Assembly: GCF_000372725.1 (NCBI RefSeq)
Contig: NW_005200170.1
Coordinates: 431,722-495,721, forward strand
Reading direction: 5' to 3'
Length of the DNA: 64,000 bases
Origin: Emiliania huxleyi CCMP1516
Lineage: Eukaryota > Haptophyta > Isochrysidales > Noelaerhabdaceae
Under the pieces are notes generated by a model that was given only the letters and a program-made list of their open reading frames with translations, made no database searches and was not told the origin of the DNA. Of the stretch, positions 21,344-31,108 are shown one piece after another. Position 1 is the stretch's first letter. Each line of letters begins with the position of its first letter. The position numbers and the translations under genes are program-made.

Positions 21344-22798
21344 ATGTCCACCCCGCCGCGCCGCCGCTCTCGCCGCCTCGCCACCGCCGCCGCCGCCGCC
21401 GCCCCCTCGCCAGACACGCCGCCGCCCACCCGCCTCCTCGACCTCCCCACGGAGCTCCTCGCGCGCGCCCTCTCTCACTGCGATCCCGTCGACCTCGCTC
21501 GCGTCGCGGCCGTCTCGCTCCTCTTCCACGCCTCGCTAGCGGTAGAGGGCATCCGCTTGTGGGCGCAAGAGCGCGGCTTCGAGCTGCCGGCGCTGCCAGA
21601 GGGCGAGGGCTGCGCCGTGCGGTGGCTGTGCTATTCGGCGCTGCTGCGCGAGTCCAGCCCGCCGGCGAGGGTGGCAGCAGGCCAACGGCACAGCCTCTTC
21701 ATCGATGGCGAGGGGCGGCTCTCGTCGTGCGGCTCAGTGCCGTCTTATAATCCCGGGTTGCTCGGGCACGGCGAGGGCGTGACGCGGCTAAACACGCCGA
21801 CCCGCCTCCCATCCCCTCTTCTGGGCGGCGAGCGCGCCGTGAGCGTGTCGGCTGGAGGCGGCCACAGCCTCGCCATCGCCGCCGACGGCAGCGTCTGGAG
21901 CTGGGGCTATGGAGGCTCTGGTCGGCTGGGCCACGGCGACCAGCAGGACCAGCTGCTGCCCAAGAAGATCGAGGCCTTCGCAGGGCGGCGCGTCGCCGTT
22001 GTGTCGGCTGGATTCGCGCACAGCCTCGCCATCACCGCTGACGGCGCCGTCTGGAGCTGGGGCGGTGGATCCAACGGCAAGCTGGGCCACGGCGACCAGC
22101 AGAACCAGCTGGAGCCGATGGTTGTCGAGGCATTGGCGGGGCAGCGCGTCGTCGCTGTGTCGGCTGGAGCGTACCACAGCCTCGTCATCACCGCCGACGG
22201 CGCTGTCTGGAGCTGTGGCTGGGGATACTTTGGCAGGCTAGGCCACGGCGACGAGCACGACCGGCTGCTACCGAAGAAGGTCGAGGCATTCGCTGGCCAG
22301 CGCGTCGTCGCTGTGTCGGCTGGATGGTCGCACAGCCTCGCCATCACCGCCGACGGCGCCGTCTGGAGTTGGGGCTATGGACGCCAAGGCCGGTTGGGCC
22401 ACGGCAACACGCAGAGCCAGCTGCTGCCGCAGCAGGTCGAGGCGTTGGCTGGCCAGCGCGTCGTCGCTGTGTCGGCTGGAGACAGCCACAGCCTCGCCCT
22501 CACCGCCAAGGGCGCCCTCTGGAGCTGGGGCGATGGAGGCTACTGTGGCCTGCTGGGCCACGGCGACGAGCAGGACCAGCTGCTGCCCAAGAAGGTCGAG
22601 GCCTTTGCAGGGCGGCGCGTCGTCGCTATCTCGTACTTTGGCCATGGGTCGGCCGGAGTCGCGCACAGCCTTGCCATCACCGCCGATGGCGCCGTCTGGA
22701 GCTGGGGCGATGGTGAGACCGGCTGCCTAGGCCACGGAGAGGACCTGACGAGCCAGTTGCTGCCCAAGAAGGTTGAGGCGTGGCCCGCATCTTCTTGA
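21344..22798 (+). CDS. F-box protein with RCC1 beta-propeller
   Basis: Single exon, 484 residues, starting MSTPPRRRSRRL at 21344. After a Pro/Ala-rich leader an F-box-like motif follows ('LLDLPTELLARALSHCDPVD', about residues 31-75). The rest (about 105-480) is seven RCC1 repeats of about 52 residues with the core 'VSAGxxHSLAITADGAVWSW' and 'GRLGHGD', enough for one seven-bladed propeller. Repeats are very similar to one another at DNA level, which implies recent homogenisation. F-box proteins recruit substrates to SCF ubiquitin ligases through Skp1; here the propeller would bind the substrate. An upstream in-frame Met exists at 21311 but the shorter start fits better. Confidence 0.88.
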   Translation: MSTPPRRRSRRLATAAAAAAPSPDTPPPTRLLDLPTELLARALSHCDPVDLARVAAVSLLFHASLAVEGIRLWAQERGFELPALPEGEGCAVRWLCYSALLRESSPPARVAAGQRHSLFIDGEGRLSSCGSVPSYNPGLLGHGEGVTRLNTPTRLPSPLLGGERAVSVSAGGGHSLAIAADGSVWSWGYGGSGRLGHGDQQDQLLPKKIEAFAGRRVAVVSAGFAHSLAITADGAVWSWGGGSNGKLGHGDQQNQLEPMVVEALAGQRVVAVSAGAYHSLVITADGAVWSCGWGYFGRLGHGDEHDRLLPKKVEAFAGQRVVAVSAGWSHSLAITADGAVWSWGYGRQGRLGHGNTQSQLLPQQVEALAGQRVVAVSAGDSHSLALTAKGALWSWGDGGYCGLLGHGDEQDQLLPKKVEAFAGRRVVAISYFGHGSAGVAHSLAITADGAVWSWGDGETGCLGHGEDLTSQLLPKKVEAWPASS

Positions 22799-23633
22799 CT
22801 CTCAGACAATCGAAAAGTGACAGAAAAGCGGGCCGCCGCAGGAGCCTGGCGCTGAGTGGGAGAGAATGCACCCAAAATGCTCTCGTGTGTCTGGGGTCTG
22901 CGTCTGGGGACGGGGGTGAGCCGCACATGCACATGCACATGCACATGCACATGTGCACGTATCATCGCCACACACAGGGACTACAGTCAGGTAGGTAGCA
23001 AGGAAAGACACGCGTGAACACCAACCCCCTCAAACCGTTCAAACTTATCGCGACCTTATACGCGCCGCGTTTCGACGCAAGTCCCTCGGCACCTCGACGC
23101 TCGAGTACCCGCTCCGCCTCCGCCCCCCATCCTCCATCCATGGGCGACAGCAAGGAAAGTCCGCTCGTGAGGGCGCGAAAAGAACTCGCACGCGCCCGCA
23201 CCGCCTTGGCCACCACCGGCAGGGACCTGCCCGTCGACCAAGCGGCTGCAAAGAAGGCGCAACAGGCAATGCAGAGCCATCCCGGCCGCCGCCAGGAGCG
23301 GCTGGTCACGCCCCGGAGGGCGCGCCCGAGCGGGAAGTAAAAACGCGGCCTAAAAAGAATTCTAAAGGGCTGGGCACGGGACTGGCGCGCACTGGCACGT
23401 AAAAGAAAGGGAACGAGCCCACCCACGTCCCACGACGAGATACACCACACTTGGCTCCACCGTGGACACGTCCATAGCTGGGGACACTACTAGGTCACGC
23501 ATACTCATTCTAAAACCCTGAAAAACGTACTCGAGTACTCGAGTACCCCAAAAGAAACCGCTGGCCGGCGCGCTGTATTTGTCCTCGCCGCTCTTTGCCT
23601 GGCGGCGCGCACACACCAGCCGTCGCCCTCCTG
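22799..23633. other. Intergenic: (CACATG)n tract, boundary-repeat copy, one weak ORF
   Basis: 22924-22955 is (CACATG)n. 23140-23340 is a 66-codon charged ORF starting MGDSKESPLVRARKELARAR that might be a small gene but has no recognised relative. 23352-23400 is an inverted copy of the boundary repeat ('tgggcacgggactggcgcgc' followed by actggcac, with aaaaagaatt beside it). 23525-23550 contains the palindrome gtactcgagtactcgagtac. Confidence 0.45.
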
Positions 23634-24451
23634 ATGGTCGCTATCGCCCGCCCCAGCTCATCACGAGCGCAGAAGGCGCAACGGCGGCAGGAGGTGGCAG
23701 CGGCGGCCGCAGTGCAGGAGGCAGCGCTCGCGCAGCAGAGGGCTGCAGATCAGCTACTGCGTGGCCTCGAGGCACTGCCGTTCGCAGCGCTGCAGCCGCA
23801 CACGGCACGGCTCCAGGCGCTGCTGGCGGTGTCGATGGGCGTCGGGACACGTGACGAAACGAGCGGGCCCGCGGGCGAGGGCGCACCGGCGTCGAACCCA
23901 TTTTCCAACGTGGTGGGTGGCGGTGCGGGCCCGAAGCCCATATTCTCGTTTGGCGCGTCCGCTGGCGATTCTTCGGGCGGGCTCTACGGGAAAGCGCCGA
24001 CGCCCGTGCCCGCTTTCGGTGGTTTCACCTTCGGTGGCGCAACGCTCGCCTCTGCGCCTCTGGCGGGTGGCCTCAGCGGCTTCGGGTTTTGCCCCGGCGC
24101 GGCACTGCCGCCGTCCGCTCGGTGGCCTTTTGGCGGCTTCCGCTTCAGCCACGGCGCGTCGCAACCGCCCGTCCGTGGCCTCTTCTCTTTCGGTGCCGCG
24201 CCCGCGCCCGCGCCCGCGCCGTCGCCGCCGCCGCCCGCTGGCGGCCTCGTCTTTGGTGCTGCGTCGGCATCCGCGCCGTCGCCGTCGTCAGCGCTGTCGC
24301 CGCCTGTGGTTGCGCCCTCGTCGTCGCTGTTCAGCTTCGGCGTGCCTGTGCCGGCGCCGCCACCACCGCTCACCACCGGCCTCGGTGTCGAGCAGCAGAC
24401 GCAGCAGACGCAGCCGGAGCAGCAGCAGCAGCCGCCGCAGCAGCAGCAGCC

Positions 24452-24490
<39 letters not shown>

Positions 24491-27089
24491 GCCGCCGCCA
24501 CAGCAGCAGCAGCCGCAGCAGCAGCAGCCGCCGCCGCCGCCGCCGCCGCAGCAGCAGCAGCAGCAGCAGCAGCCGCGGCAGCCGTCGCAGCCGTCGCAGC
24601 CGTCGCCAGCCGCCTCGGGCGACCCTAAACCGGCGTCGCTGCGCGCGTGGGTCGAGCGCGCCTTCGCACAGTGCAGGAGCGACCTCGAGCGCGGCGTCGT
24701 GGGTGAGCATGATCCCCCCTCCCTCCTGCCCCCTCCTCGCCCCTCCTTCCCCTTCCCAGCATCCCCCGCCGCCAACTTCCCCTCCCCACTCCCCTCACCC
24801 CCTCCCCACTCCCCTCACCCCCTCACCCCCCCCCTCCCCCCCTCCACCCCTGCCTAAAAGGCGAGCACCTCCGCAAGACGATCCAGGCGGTCGACGTGTG
24901 GACGCACGACTGGGAGAGAGAGCCCCTCCCCCCGCGCAAGAAGGAGCTCTGGCTCCCCGTCTCCTCCGGCCTCTCTTCCGGCCGCGACGAGCAGCGCGCA
25001 CCCTCCGGCCCGCAGCTCGGTGGCAAGAAGAAGCCCGCCGCTTCTGGCGGTGTGTTCAGCTTTGGCGGCATGGCCAACGCTCTCCCACCTTCCCCGCCGC
25101 CCGTGGAAACGGCCTCCGCCCCGCCCGCGCCGCGGAGTGAGCTTTGGTGGGAAAAGGAGCCGTTGCTGCCCATGCCACCCCACTTCCGTGCGGGCCCGAG
25201 CACGCCGCCTCCGCCTCCGCCCTCGCCCATGGAGAATGTCCTGAGCGACCCGTTCCTGCTCGGCTTGATCCTGTACTGCAACGGCGCCCTCGCCCCGAGC
25301 GAGTCGAACTACTACTACTTGCTCGGGTATGGCCACGCCCCAAACGGCCGCGACGAGCACCAGCAGCGATGGGCTTACTGGAAGGTAGAGCTGATGCGCC
25401 ACAACCGCCGACACGCCGAGCAATGCCTGCGCGACTTCCGCGACAAGGCCTCTCCCATGCTCGTCTGCAAGTCATGGCACGCCTTTAGTGCGGGGGAGGA
25501 GGGCGTGCGCACGTGGAAGGCCATCGAGAGTGCGCGGCAGCAGGCGAGGCTGCGCGCTGCGCGCGTCGCCGCCGCAGATGGCCAGGTTCCTTGGTTGTAC
25601 CGGCTCTGCGCGATGGCGATGGTCAACGATCTGGCCGGCTTGCGGTCCGCCTTTGGCCGCAGCGTGGGGGAGCCGGGCGACGCTCTGCGGTGCGCCGCAG
25701 CCGCTATCGACGAGGATTACTGGTACGAGATGCACGACGATGGCGACGACGCGGCGATCGCTGCCGATGCCGAGGAGATCCCCGCCGGGCACCCGTTTGC
25801 CGCGCGGACCGAGGCGCGCGTCCGGGTCGGCATGTATGAGCACCGCACGCAGCACGCCCGCGCTTTCTTCGAGCCGAGGAGCACCATCGGCACGCAGCAC
25901 GCAGCACACGGCCAGAACGCCGTAGTGGCCGTGTGCGCGCTCAACGCGGCGTGCGGCGGCGCCACCGACGCCGTCCGCTTCTGCATCGACTTCTTGCAAG
26001 CGGAGTTTGGAGGGATGAGCTGGAACTACCCGTTCAGCGACAAGTCGGGCGGCACGGTGCTGAGCCTTGCCGTCGAGTACGCGTGCCACTACGCGTGTTT
26101 GGAGGAGCCAGTGCGTGGCGTGGCCGCCTTGCTGCAGGCGGCCTCGAAGGACCGGCGGAGTTGGCCGTCGAAGCTCTACTCGCACATCCTGTGGGGCTCG
26201 CACGGCAACGGGCTGCACCAGGCGGCCGCCCGCGGGCACTTGCCTCTTGTCAAGGCGCTCGTGCACGGCGGCCTCGACCCGACGCGACCCGTCCACTTCC
26301 GCTACGGCGACAGCCGTGACGGAGCGGCGACCGAGGCGCCGCTGCCGCAGCATTGGGCGGCGGCGCATGGCCACGACGCGGTGGCAGCGCTGCTCTCTGG
26401 TGAAGTCAAGAAGCTGCGCCCCGACATCACAAAGGGCGAGCCGGGCCAGCACTATCGAGGGTGCGACCCCCCACACCCTGGCGTGTCCGCGCGTTGCCCG
26501 TTGCGCCGCTCACCCCCCCCCCCCCCTAGCAGGCACCTCTCCTATTTCGACACGCGGCAGAACAAGCTCTTTGGCTTCATCGAGCCCGACCCACAGCAAG
26601 GGCTGGGCAAGTCGGCCTTTGTCCACCTGGAGAAGCTGCGCGACCACTCCTCGCGCGACGAGGGCCAGGCGCGGCTCTGTGTGTGCGGGAGTTGGTTTTG
26701 CGGGGAGAGGGGGGGGGGGGGGGGGGGCAGGCTGCTCACCTACCTGCACTGGGCCTTGCACAGTGAATGGGCCGTGTGCCCGGGTGTGGAGATGCGAGGG
26801 TTGCCTGGCCCTTGCCCCACCACTGTGTGTGTGCGTGGAGAATTTACCTTCCCTTCCCTTCCCTTAGGGCTACCCGCGACCAGGCCAGCGCCTCATCTTT
26901 GGCGTCAGCTACGACCGGCAGGGTCGCGCACGCGCCACGTGGGTCGCAGATGAGGACCGCAGCTACGTGCGGCTGCCTCTGCGGGACGAGCGAGTGGCGA
27001 GCGCGCACTGGAGGCGGTGGCGCGAGGCGGACCGGGACAGCAGCGACGAAGGGTGGGACATCGGCCTGGACGATGACGAGTATTATTAG
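23634..27089 (+). CDS. FG-repeat / LENG8-like / ankyrin / cold-shock-domain protein
   Basis: Exons 23634-24702, 24861-26460, 26533-26668 and 26868-27089 splice in frame to 1,008 residues. Residues 100-260 carry nucleoporin-like FG motifs (FSFGAS, GGFTFGG, FSFGV). A Gln/Pro tract (about 263-325) follows, then 'LRAWVERAFAQCRSDLERG' and 'VDVWTHDWEREPLP', which resembles the conserved helical block of LENG8/THP3 (SAC3-type mRNA export factors). The middle (650-880) is ankyrin-like ('GNGLHQAAARGHLPLVKALV'). The C-terminus is a cold-shock/OB fold split by two introns ('FDTRQNKLFGFIEPDPQQGL', 'KSAFVHLEKL', 'GQRLIFGVSYD') with an acidic tail ending DDDEYY. A role in mRNA export or nuclear RNA handling is inferred. 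The last intron (26669-26867) is GC-AG. Confidence 0.78.
24412..24605 (+). repeat. CAG/CCG trinucleotide tract coding polyGln/polyPro
   Basis: (CAG)n and (CCG)n runs in exon 1 of the FG-repeat gene, read as Q and P blocks. Such tracts are length-unstable and the assembled length may be wrong. Confidence 0.9.
26700..26867 (+). repeat. Dispersed element filling a GC-AG intron
   Basis: After a 17-G run, the intron carries 'ctgcactgggccttgcaca' and 'gggtgtggagatg', shared with 8768-8880, and 'tgtgtgtgtgcgtggagaat', which recurs inverted at 9770-9790. Its 3' end (cccttcccttcccttag) supplies the splice acceptor. Confidence 0.55.
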
Positions 27090-27309
27090 CGGATTCGCGG
27101 GCGCTGGGTTTTCTGAAGAAAAAAGGGGTCTTCCCTCGCGGGGCACTTGGAGCACTTGGAGTGCAGCACTTGGAGCACTTGGAGTGCAGTCATTAACCGC
27201 GCACATCCAGGGCCGGGAGCTGGGCGGGGCCGGTGAATTCTCTGCGATTTGGAGCACTTGGAGTGCAGCTATGGTAAAATTCTTTTCTCGCGAGCACCGT
27301 AAGAAGCTA
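27090..27309. repeat. Short intergenic repeat 'ggagcacttggagtgcag'
   Basis: Copies of gcacttggagcacttggagtgcag at 27144-27190 and a single one at 27250-27269. The half-sites CACTTGGAGTG are themselves imperfect palindromes. Lies between the 3' ends of two convergent genes. Confidence 0.6.
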
Positions 27310-27894
27310 CTACGTTATATTTATAGCCAGCGCGCCTTTTGCTTTTTGTTCGGCCAAGCGGGGGCGAATCGCGCGCTGTATTTGCACAGCAGCGGCCGCA
27401 CGTCCCTCCTCTAGCAGTCGGCCAGAGCTCCTGGCTGTGAGGCTTTGGACTCGGACCGCCTTTGCACCAAGCTCCTTGGCCAGCATGGCCGCACACACCT
27501 CCTCGTGTCGTCCGGCGATGTAGTCGACGGCCACCGACTTGTAGAGCCCGGCCACGACAAGCTCGCGTGGCGTCGACTCCAAAATGTGTTGAAAAGGGCA
27601 GCTGTCGACGTCGTGAATTAGCACAAACCGGACCTCAGAGCGTAGGATGGCCATCAGCTCGTCAGCGAGAGCCTCACCGTTTGCATCCATGTTCCTGCTG
27701 CTCAAGGAGTCGCCGAGTTGATTCTTGCGGATCGCTCCATCGACGCCTAGCGTGAAGGTGTCCTTGCGAAGAAGGACGATGAGGAATTTGCTCTCAGGGA
27801 GGCTGTCTGTGCTTCCCTCGCGAGATAGCTGCCTAACTTCGTCTATCTCCCTCACTTCGACCTGGGATGACGTCCAGGCGAGATGGCGCACCAA
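27310..27894 (-). CDS. Solo copy of the post-TIR C-terminal domain (paralogue of the TIR receptor tail)
   Basis: Open frame of 194 codons from a GTG at 27894 (open back to about 27970, no ATG). It contains 'ESKFLIVLLRKDTFTLG', 'GEALADELMAILRSEVRFVL' followed by IHDVDSCPFQHILESTP, and 'LYKSVAVDYIAGRHEEVCAA' then MLAKELGA. The TIR receptor tail (10690-10940) has the same order: 'EARYFLLLLNRSIFQDEHG', 'LAREVRAALHSGAALLLVHE', VDEERDGCDFDTFFSITP and 'IFYQMASALHAGTEHRL' then VAQRLGA. After the shared domain it adds an IQ-like motif (AVQIQRAIRPRL). With no start codon, signal, TM or TIR part it is either a detached fragment, an exon of an unresolved gene, or a free-standing adaptor. Confidence 0.6.
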   Translation of the reverse strand: MVRHLAWTSSQVEVREIDEVRQLSREGSTDSLPESKFLIVLLRKDTFTLGVDGAIRKNQLGDSLSSRNMDANGEALADELMAILRSEVRFVLIHDVDSCPFQHILESTPRELVVAGLYKSVAVDYIAGRHEEVCAAMLAKELGAKAVRVQSLTARSSGRLLEEGRAAAAVQIQRAIRPRLAEQKAKGALAINIT

Positions 27895-28004
27895 TGACGT
27901 GACGACCTCTCCGGCGCCCGGGTTCGACTTGCTCAGCTCACTCGCGTCGTCTTGTTTATTTTTCAGAACTCTTTTTCAGCGGAGATCGACTGCCTCGTGA
28001 TACA

Positions 28005-29659
28005 ATGGTGGTTGCCAGCGCGGCGGCGCCTCGGGTGGTCTCCATCCTCGTCGCCGCCGTCGCCGCCGAGTGGGCGCGCAAGGCTGCGCTGTACCCGCTC
28101 GACACGCTCACCACCCGCCTGCAGTACTCGCGCCGGCCAGTACTCCTCTCGGCTCCGAGCGACATCACGGTGCTGCCCGGCCGCCGCCTCAGCCCGCCGC
28201 ATGCCCAGCCGAGCCGCGGCACACGCACGGCCATTGCACGTCCCACGGCGCCGCGGTGCCTCGCACGCCCACGCCTTCTCGCCGCATCAGCCCGCGGCGG
28301 GTCGCCGCCGCCAGCTTCCCGACATAGCGGCGGTCCTGACTTGGCCTTCCGTGTCGCCGCGCCGCCGCAGGCGAAGCGCGTGTCGCAGCTGGAGCAGGCG
28401 CGCGAGGTGATCCGCGACGGCGGAGGCCCGCTCTCTCTCTACCAAGGCCTCTCGACCCACCCGCTGCGCTTGCTCCTGTCGACGACGCGTCCCTGACGCG
28501 TCCCCGGAACGTCCAAGGCCTCTCGACCCAGCTGGTCGGCGTCGTGCCGACGTCGCTCGTGTACATGCCGACGTACGAGGCCGTCTCGCGCCTCGCTCGC
28601 GCAGTCGACGGAGCGCAGTGGGGCCTCCCCGCGGCGCTACCCGCCTCTCAGCTCGCATCGGTCGCCACCGGCGTCGCCTCGTCGTGCGTTCGCGTCCCGA
28701 TCTCGGTCGTCAAGGCGCGACACTTCCTAGACACTTCCTAGACACTTCCTCCCGATCTCGGTCGTCAAGGCGCGACACTTCCTAGACACTTCTTAGACAC
28801 TTCCTCCCGATCTCGGTCGTCAAGGCGCGACACTTCCTAGACACTTCCTAGACACTTCCTCCCGATCTCGGTCGTCAAGGCGCGACACTTCCTAGACACT
28901 TCTTAGACACTTCCTCCCGATCTCGGTCGTCAAGGCGCGACACTTCCTAGACACTTCCTAGACACTTCCTCCCGATCTCGGTCGCATAGGCGCGGGTCGC
29001 GAGCGCCAGCAGGCGAGCGGCGAGGAGGAAGCGACGCGTCTCTTCACCGCTCGTTGCGTGAGCAGGCTCGGCTGCAGCTCGGCCTGTCGCCGAACGCCGC
29101 GCACGCCGTACGCACCGCCCTCGCCACCTCGGGATGGCGAGGGGCTCTGCGCGGGCCGGGGCTCTCTCCTCCCCGTGGCCTGACTCAGTCTGCCCCTTTC
29201 GGCGTAGGAGAGGGCTGTACGCGGGGTGGGGCGCCACGTGCGCGCTGGACGTGTCGTACGCGCTCGTCCAGTTTACCGCGCTGGAGTGGATCCGCGCTCT
29301 CTCGACCTCGGTGGGGCCACGTCGCTCTCCCCATGTCGCGCGGGACGCCTCTCTCAGCCTTCCTCGGGACCGCCCCGCAGGTCGTCGGCCGCCCGCTCAC
29401 CACGCGCGAGAATGCGCTTGTGGGCTTCGCCGTCGGCGTCATCACTTCGGCGCCGGCGGAGCCGCTCGACGCCGTCCGAGAAGTGTCTACGAACCTTCCC
29501 GGCTCCCTCCCGCAGGTGGCGACGGAGCCACTCGATGTGGTCAAGACGCGACTGATGGGGCAGCGCTCGCGCCGGCCGGCGGCGGCGGCGCAGGCGGCGG
29601 CGCAGCAGCGGCAGCAGCAGCAGCGGGCGGGCGGCGGCGATGGCGGCGGCGGCAGTGAT

Positions 29660-29694
<35 letters not shown>

Positions 29695-30466
29695 CGGCGG
29701 GACGCGGCAGCGGCGGCTGGGTGGACGGCGCGGGTCTGCGGAGGGGTGCGGTGTGGTCGGCGAGCGAGCAAAGGACTTTGGGTACACGGGGCTGATGCAC
29801 GGGCTACGCCGCATCGTCCAGCAGGAGACGCTTCCTAGACACCTCCTGGACACCTCCTGGACACCTCCTGGACACCTCCTGGACACCTCCTGGACACCTC
29901 CTGGACACCTCCTGGACACCTCCTGGACACCTCCTGGACACGTCCTAGACACACCTCCTGGACACCTCCTGGACACCTCCTGGACACCTCCTGGACACCT
30001 CCTGGACACCTCCTGGACACGTCCTAGACACACCTCCTGGACACCTCCTGGACACCTCCTGGACACCTCCTGCCCCCCTACGCCGCATCGTCCAGCGGGA
30101 AAGGCCAGGGCGCGGACAGTTTGGGAGGAGAGTTTCGGTGGAGAGTTTGGGCCGCGATTCAGCCGCGACTCAGCCGCGCTCTGGGATGGGTCTTGGCTTG
30201 GGCTCTCGGCGGCGTCTCTTCACGCCGGGGGGGGCTGTGAACAGGAGGGCGCGCTCGCGCTCTGGCGCGGGCTGCTGCCGCGGCTGCTGCTGAAGTCGTT
30301 TGGCTCGATGATCTGGTGGGCCGCCGAGATCCGGCCGAGATCGTCCGAGGTCTGGCCGAGATTCAGCCCGTCTCAAGCCGAGGCCGAGTTCGCCCGCCCT
30401 GCCTTGCGGTGCAGGTACCCGGTCTACATGTTTGTGCTGCGCGTCATGGCGCCGGTCTCGGCGTGA
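28005..30466 (+). CDS. Mitochondrial carrier (SLC25) family protein
   Basis: Three mitochondrial carrier signatures appear in order: 'ALYPLDTLTTRLQ', 'VRVPISVVKARLQLGL' and 'ATEPLDVVKTRLMGQ'. Firm exons are 28005-28139, 28371-28446, 28518-28714 and one from 29066 to about 29155 (donor not fixed); further exons near 29208-29305, 29382-29450 and 29516-29820 and the last two (near 30250 and 30408-30466, ending VYMFVLRVMAPVSA) are read from family fit. The second signature starting R-V-P recalls S-adenosylmethionine carriers, but this assignment is tentative. Exon at 29560-29705 carries a Gln/Gly-rich insertion not usual in the family. Introns 28447-28517 and 28715-29065 are GC-AG. Several introns are bordered by duplicated exon ends (see findings). 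Confidence 0.7.
28696..28990 (+). repeat. 55-bp tandem repeat containing a copied exon end
   Basis: Five and a half copies (starts 28696, 28751, 28806, 28861, 28916, 28971). Each begins with the last bases of the preceding exon (cccgatctcggtcgtcaag, coding PISVVK) including the AAG|GC donor, followed by 'cacttcctagacacttcct'. Only the first copy is exon. Confidence 0.85.
29828..30075 (+). repeat. Minisatellite 'cacctcctgga' in a carrier intron
   Basis: About 20 copies of cacctcctggac (about 12 bp), with a larger unit marked by 'cacgtcctagacaca'. The array is bordered by two copies of ctacgccgcatcgtccagc (29803 and 30079), the first being coding. Confidence 0.85.
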
Positions 30467-31108
30467 GAGCTGTTGCGCGCGCAGCTGCCGCTCGGCGCCG
30501 CCCCTCTTTCTGCTGGCCGTGGTCAGACACACAACGTCAACTCGAACACACATCTCATGCAGACGCTCTTTCTCGATAGCCGCGCTGGCCGATGGATGAG
30601 CGGCTCCGTACCCTGCCGCCACGTCGCGCGCGCTGTCAGCATGTGTATGGTGTGTATCGCGTTCGGCGCGGTGGAACCCACGCAAGCGTGACGAGTGCAA
30701 AACCACATGCATCAGCTTCAGGCCACCTCACAAAAATCTTGAAGGTGCCGACGGTCGCAGTCTCCAGTCTGCCGGCGTGGCGCGCCGCTGCGAGCGAGAG
30801 CCACAGTCCGCAAACACGCATACTAAGCGCGATACACCGCACATCTAAGATGTAAGAACTATATATCGCGATCAGACATTGGCAATTTGCCAAATGGTCC
30901 GTGGAGCGTATCGGGTATCGCGGTCGCCTTAACGTAACATCGATGTACTGGAAACAGAGAGCGAAGCGAGCGAGCGAGAGGTTCCAGAGAGAGCACGCGC
31001 GCACGGGGAGGAGAGACAGCCACTGGCGCCGCCGAGAGAAGAGAGGAACGAAGAAGACGACGATGAATAAAGGTTGCGGCTTGCGCTGGCCACCGCCTGG
31101 GCTGTCCC
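30467..31108. other. Intergenic, no gene seen
   Basis: About 640 bp between convergent genes, with lower GC around 30840-30930. A small hairpin TTGGCAA-t-TTGCCAA is at about 30877-30891. The short ORFs have no recognisable content. Confidence 0.45.

Noticed and set aside
24089-24628. PolyAla and polyCys/Gly ORFs at the CAG/CCG tract
   Set aside because: Other frames of the polyGln/polyPro tract in the FG-repeat gene.
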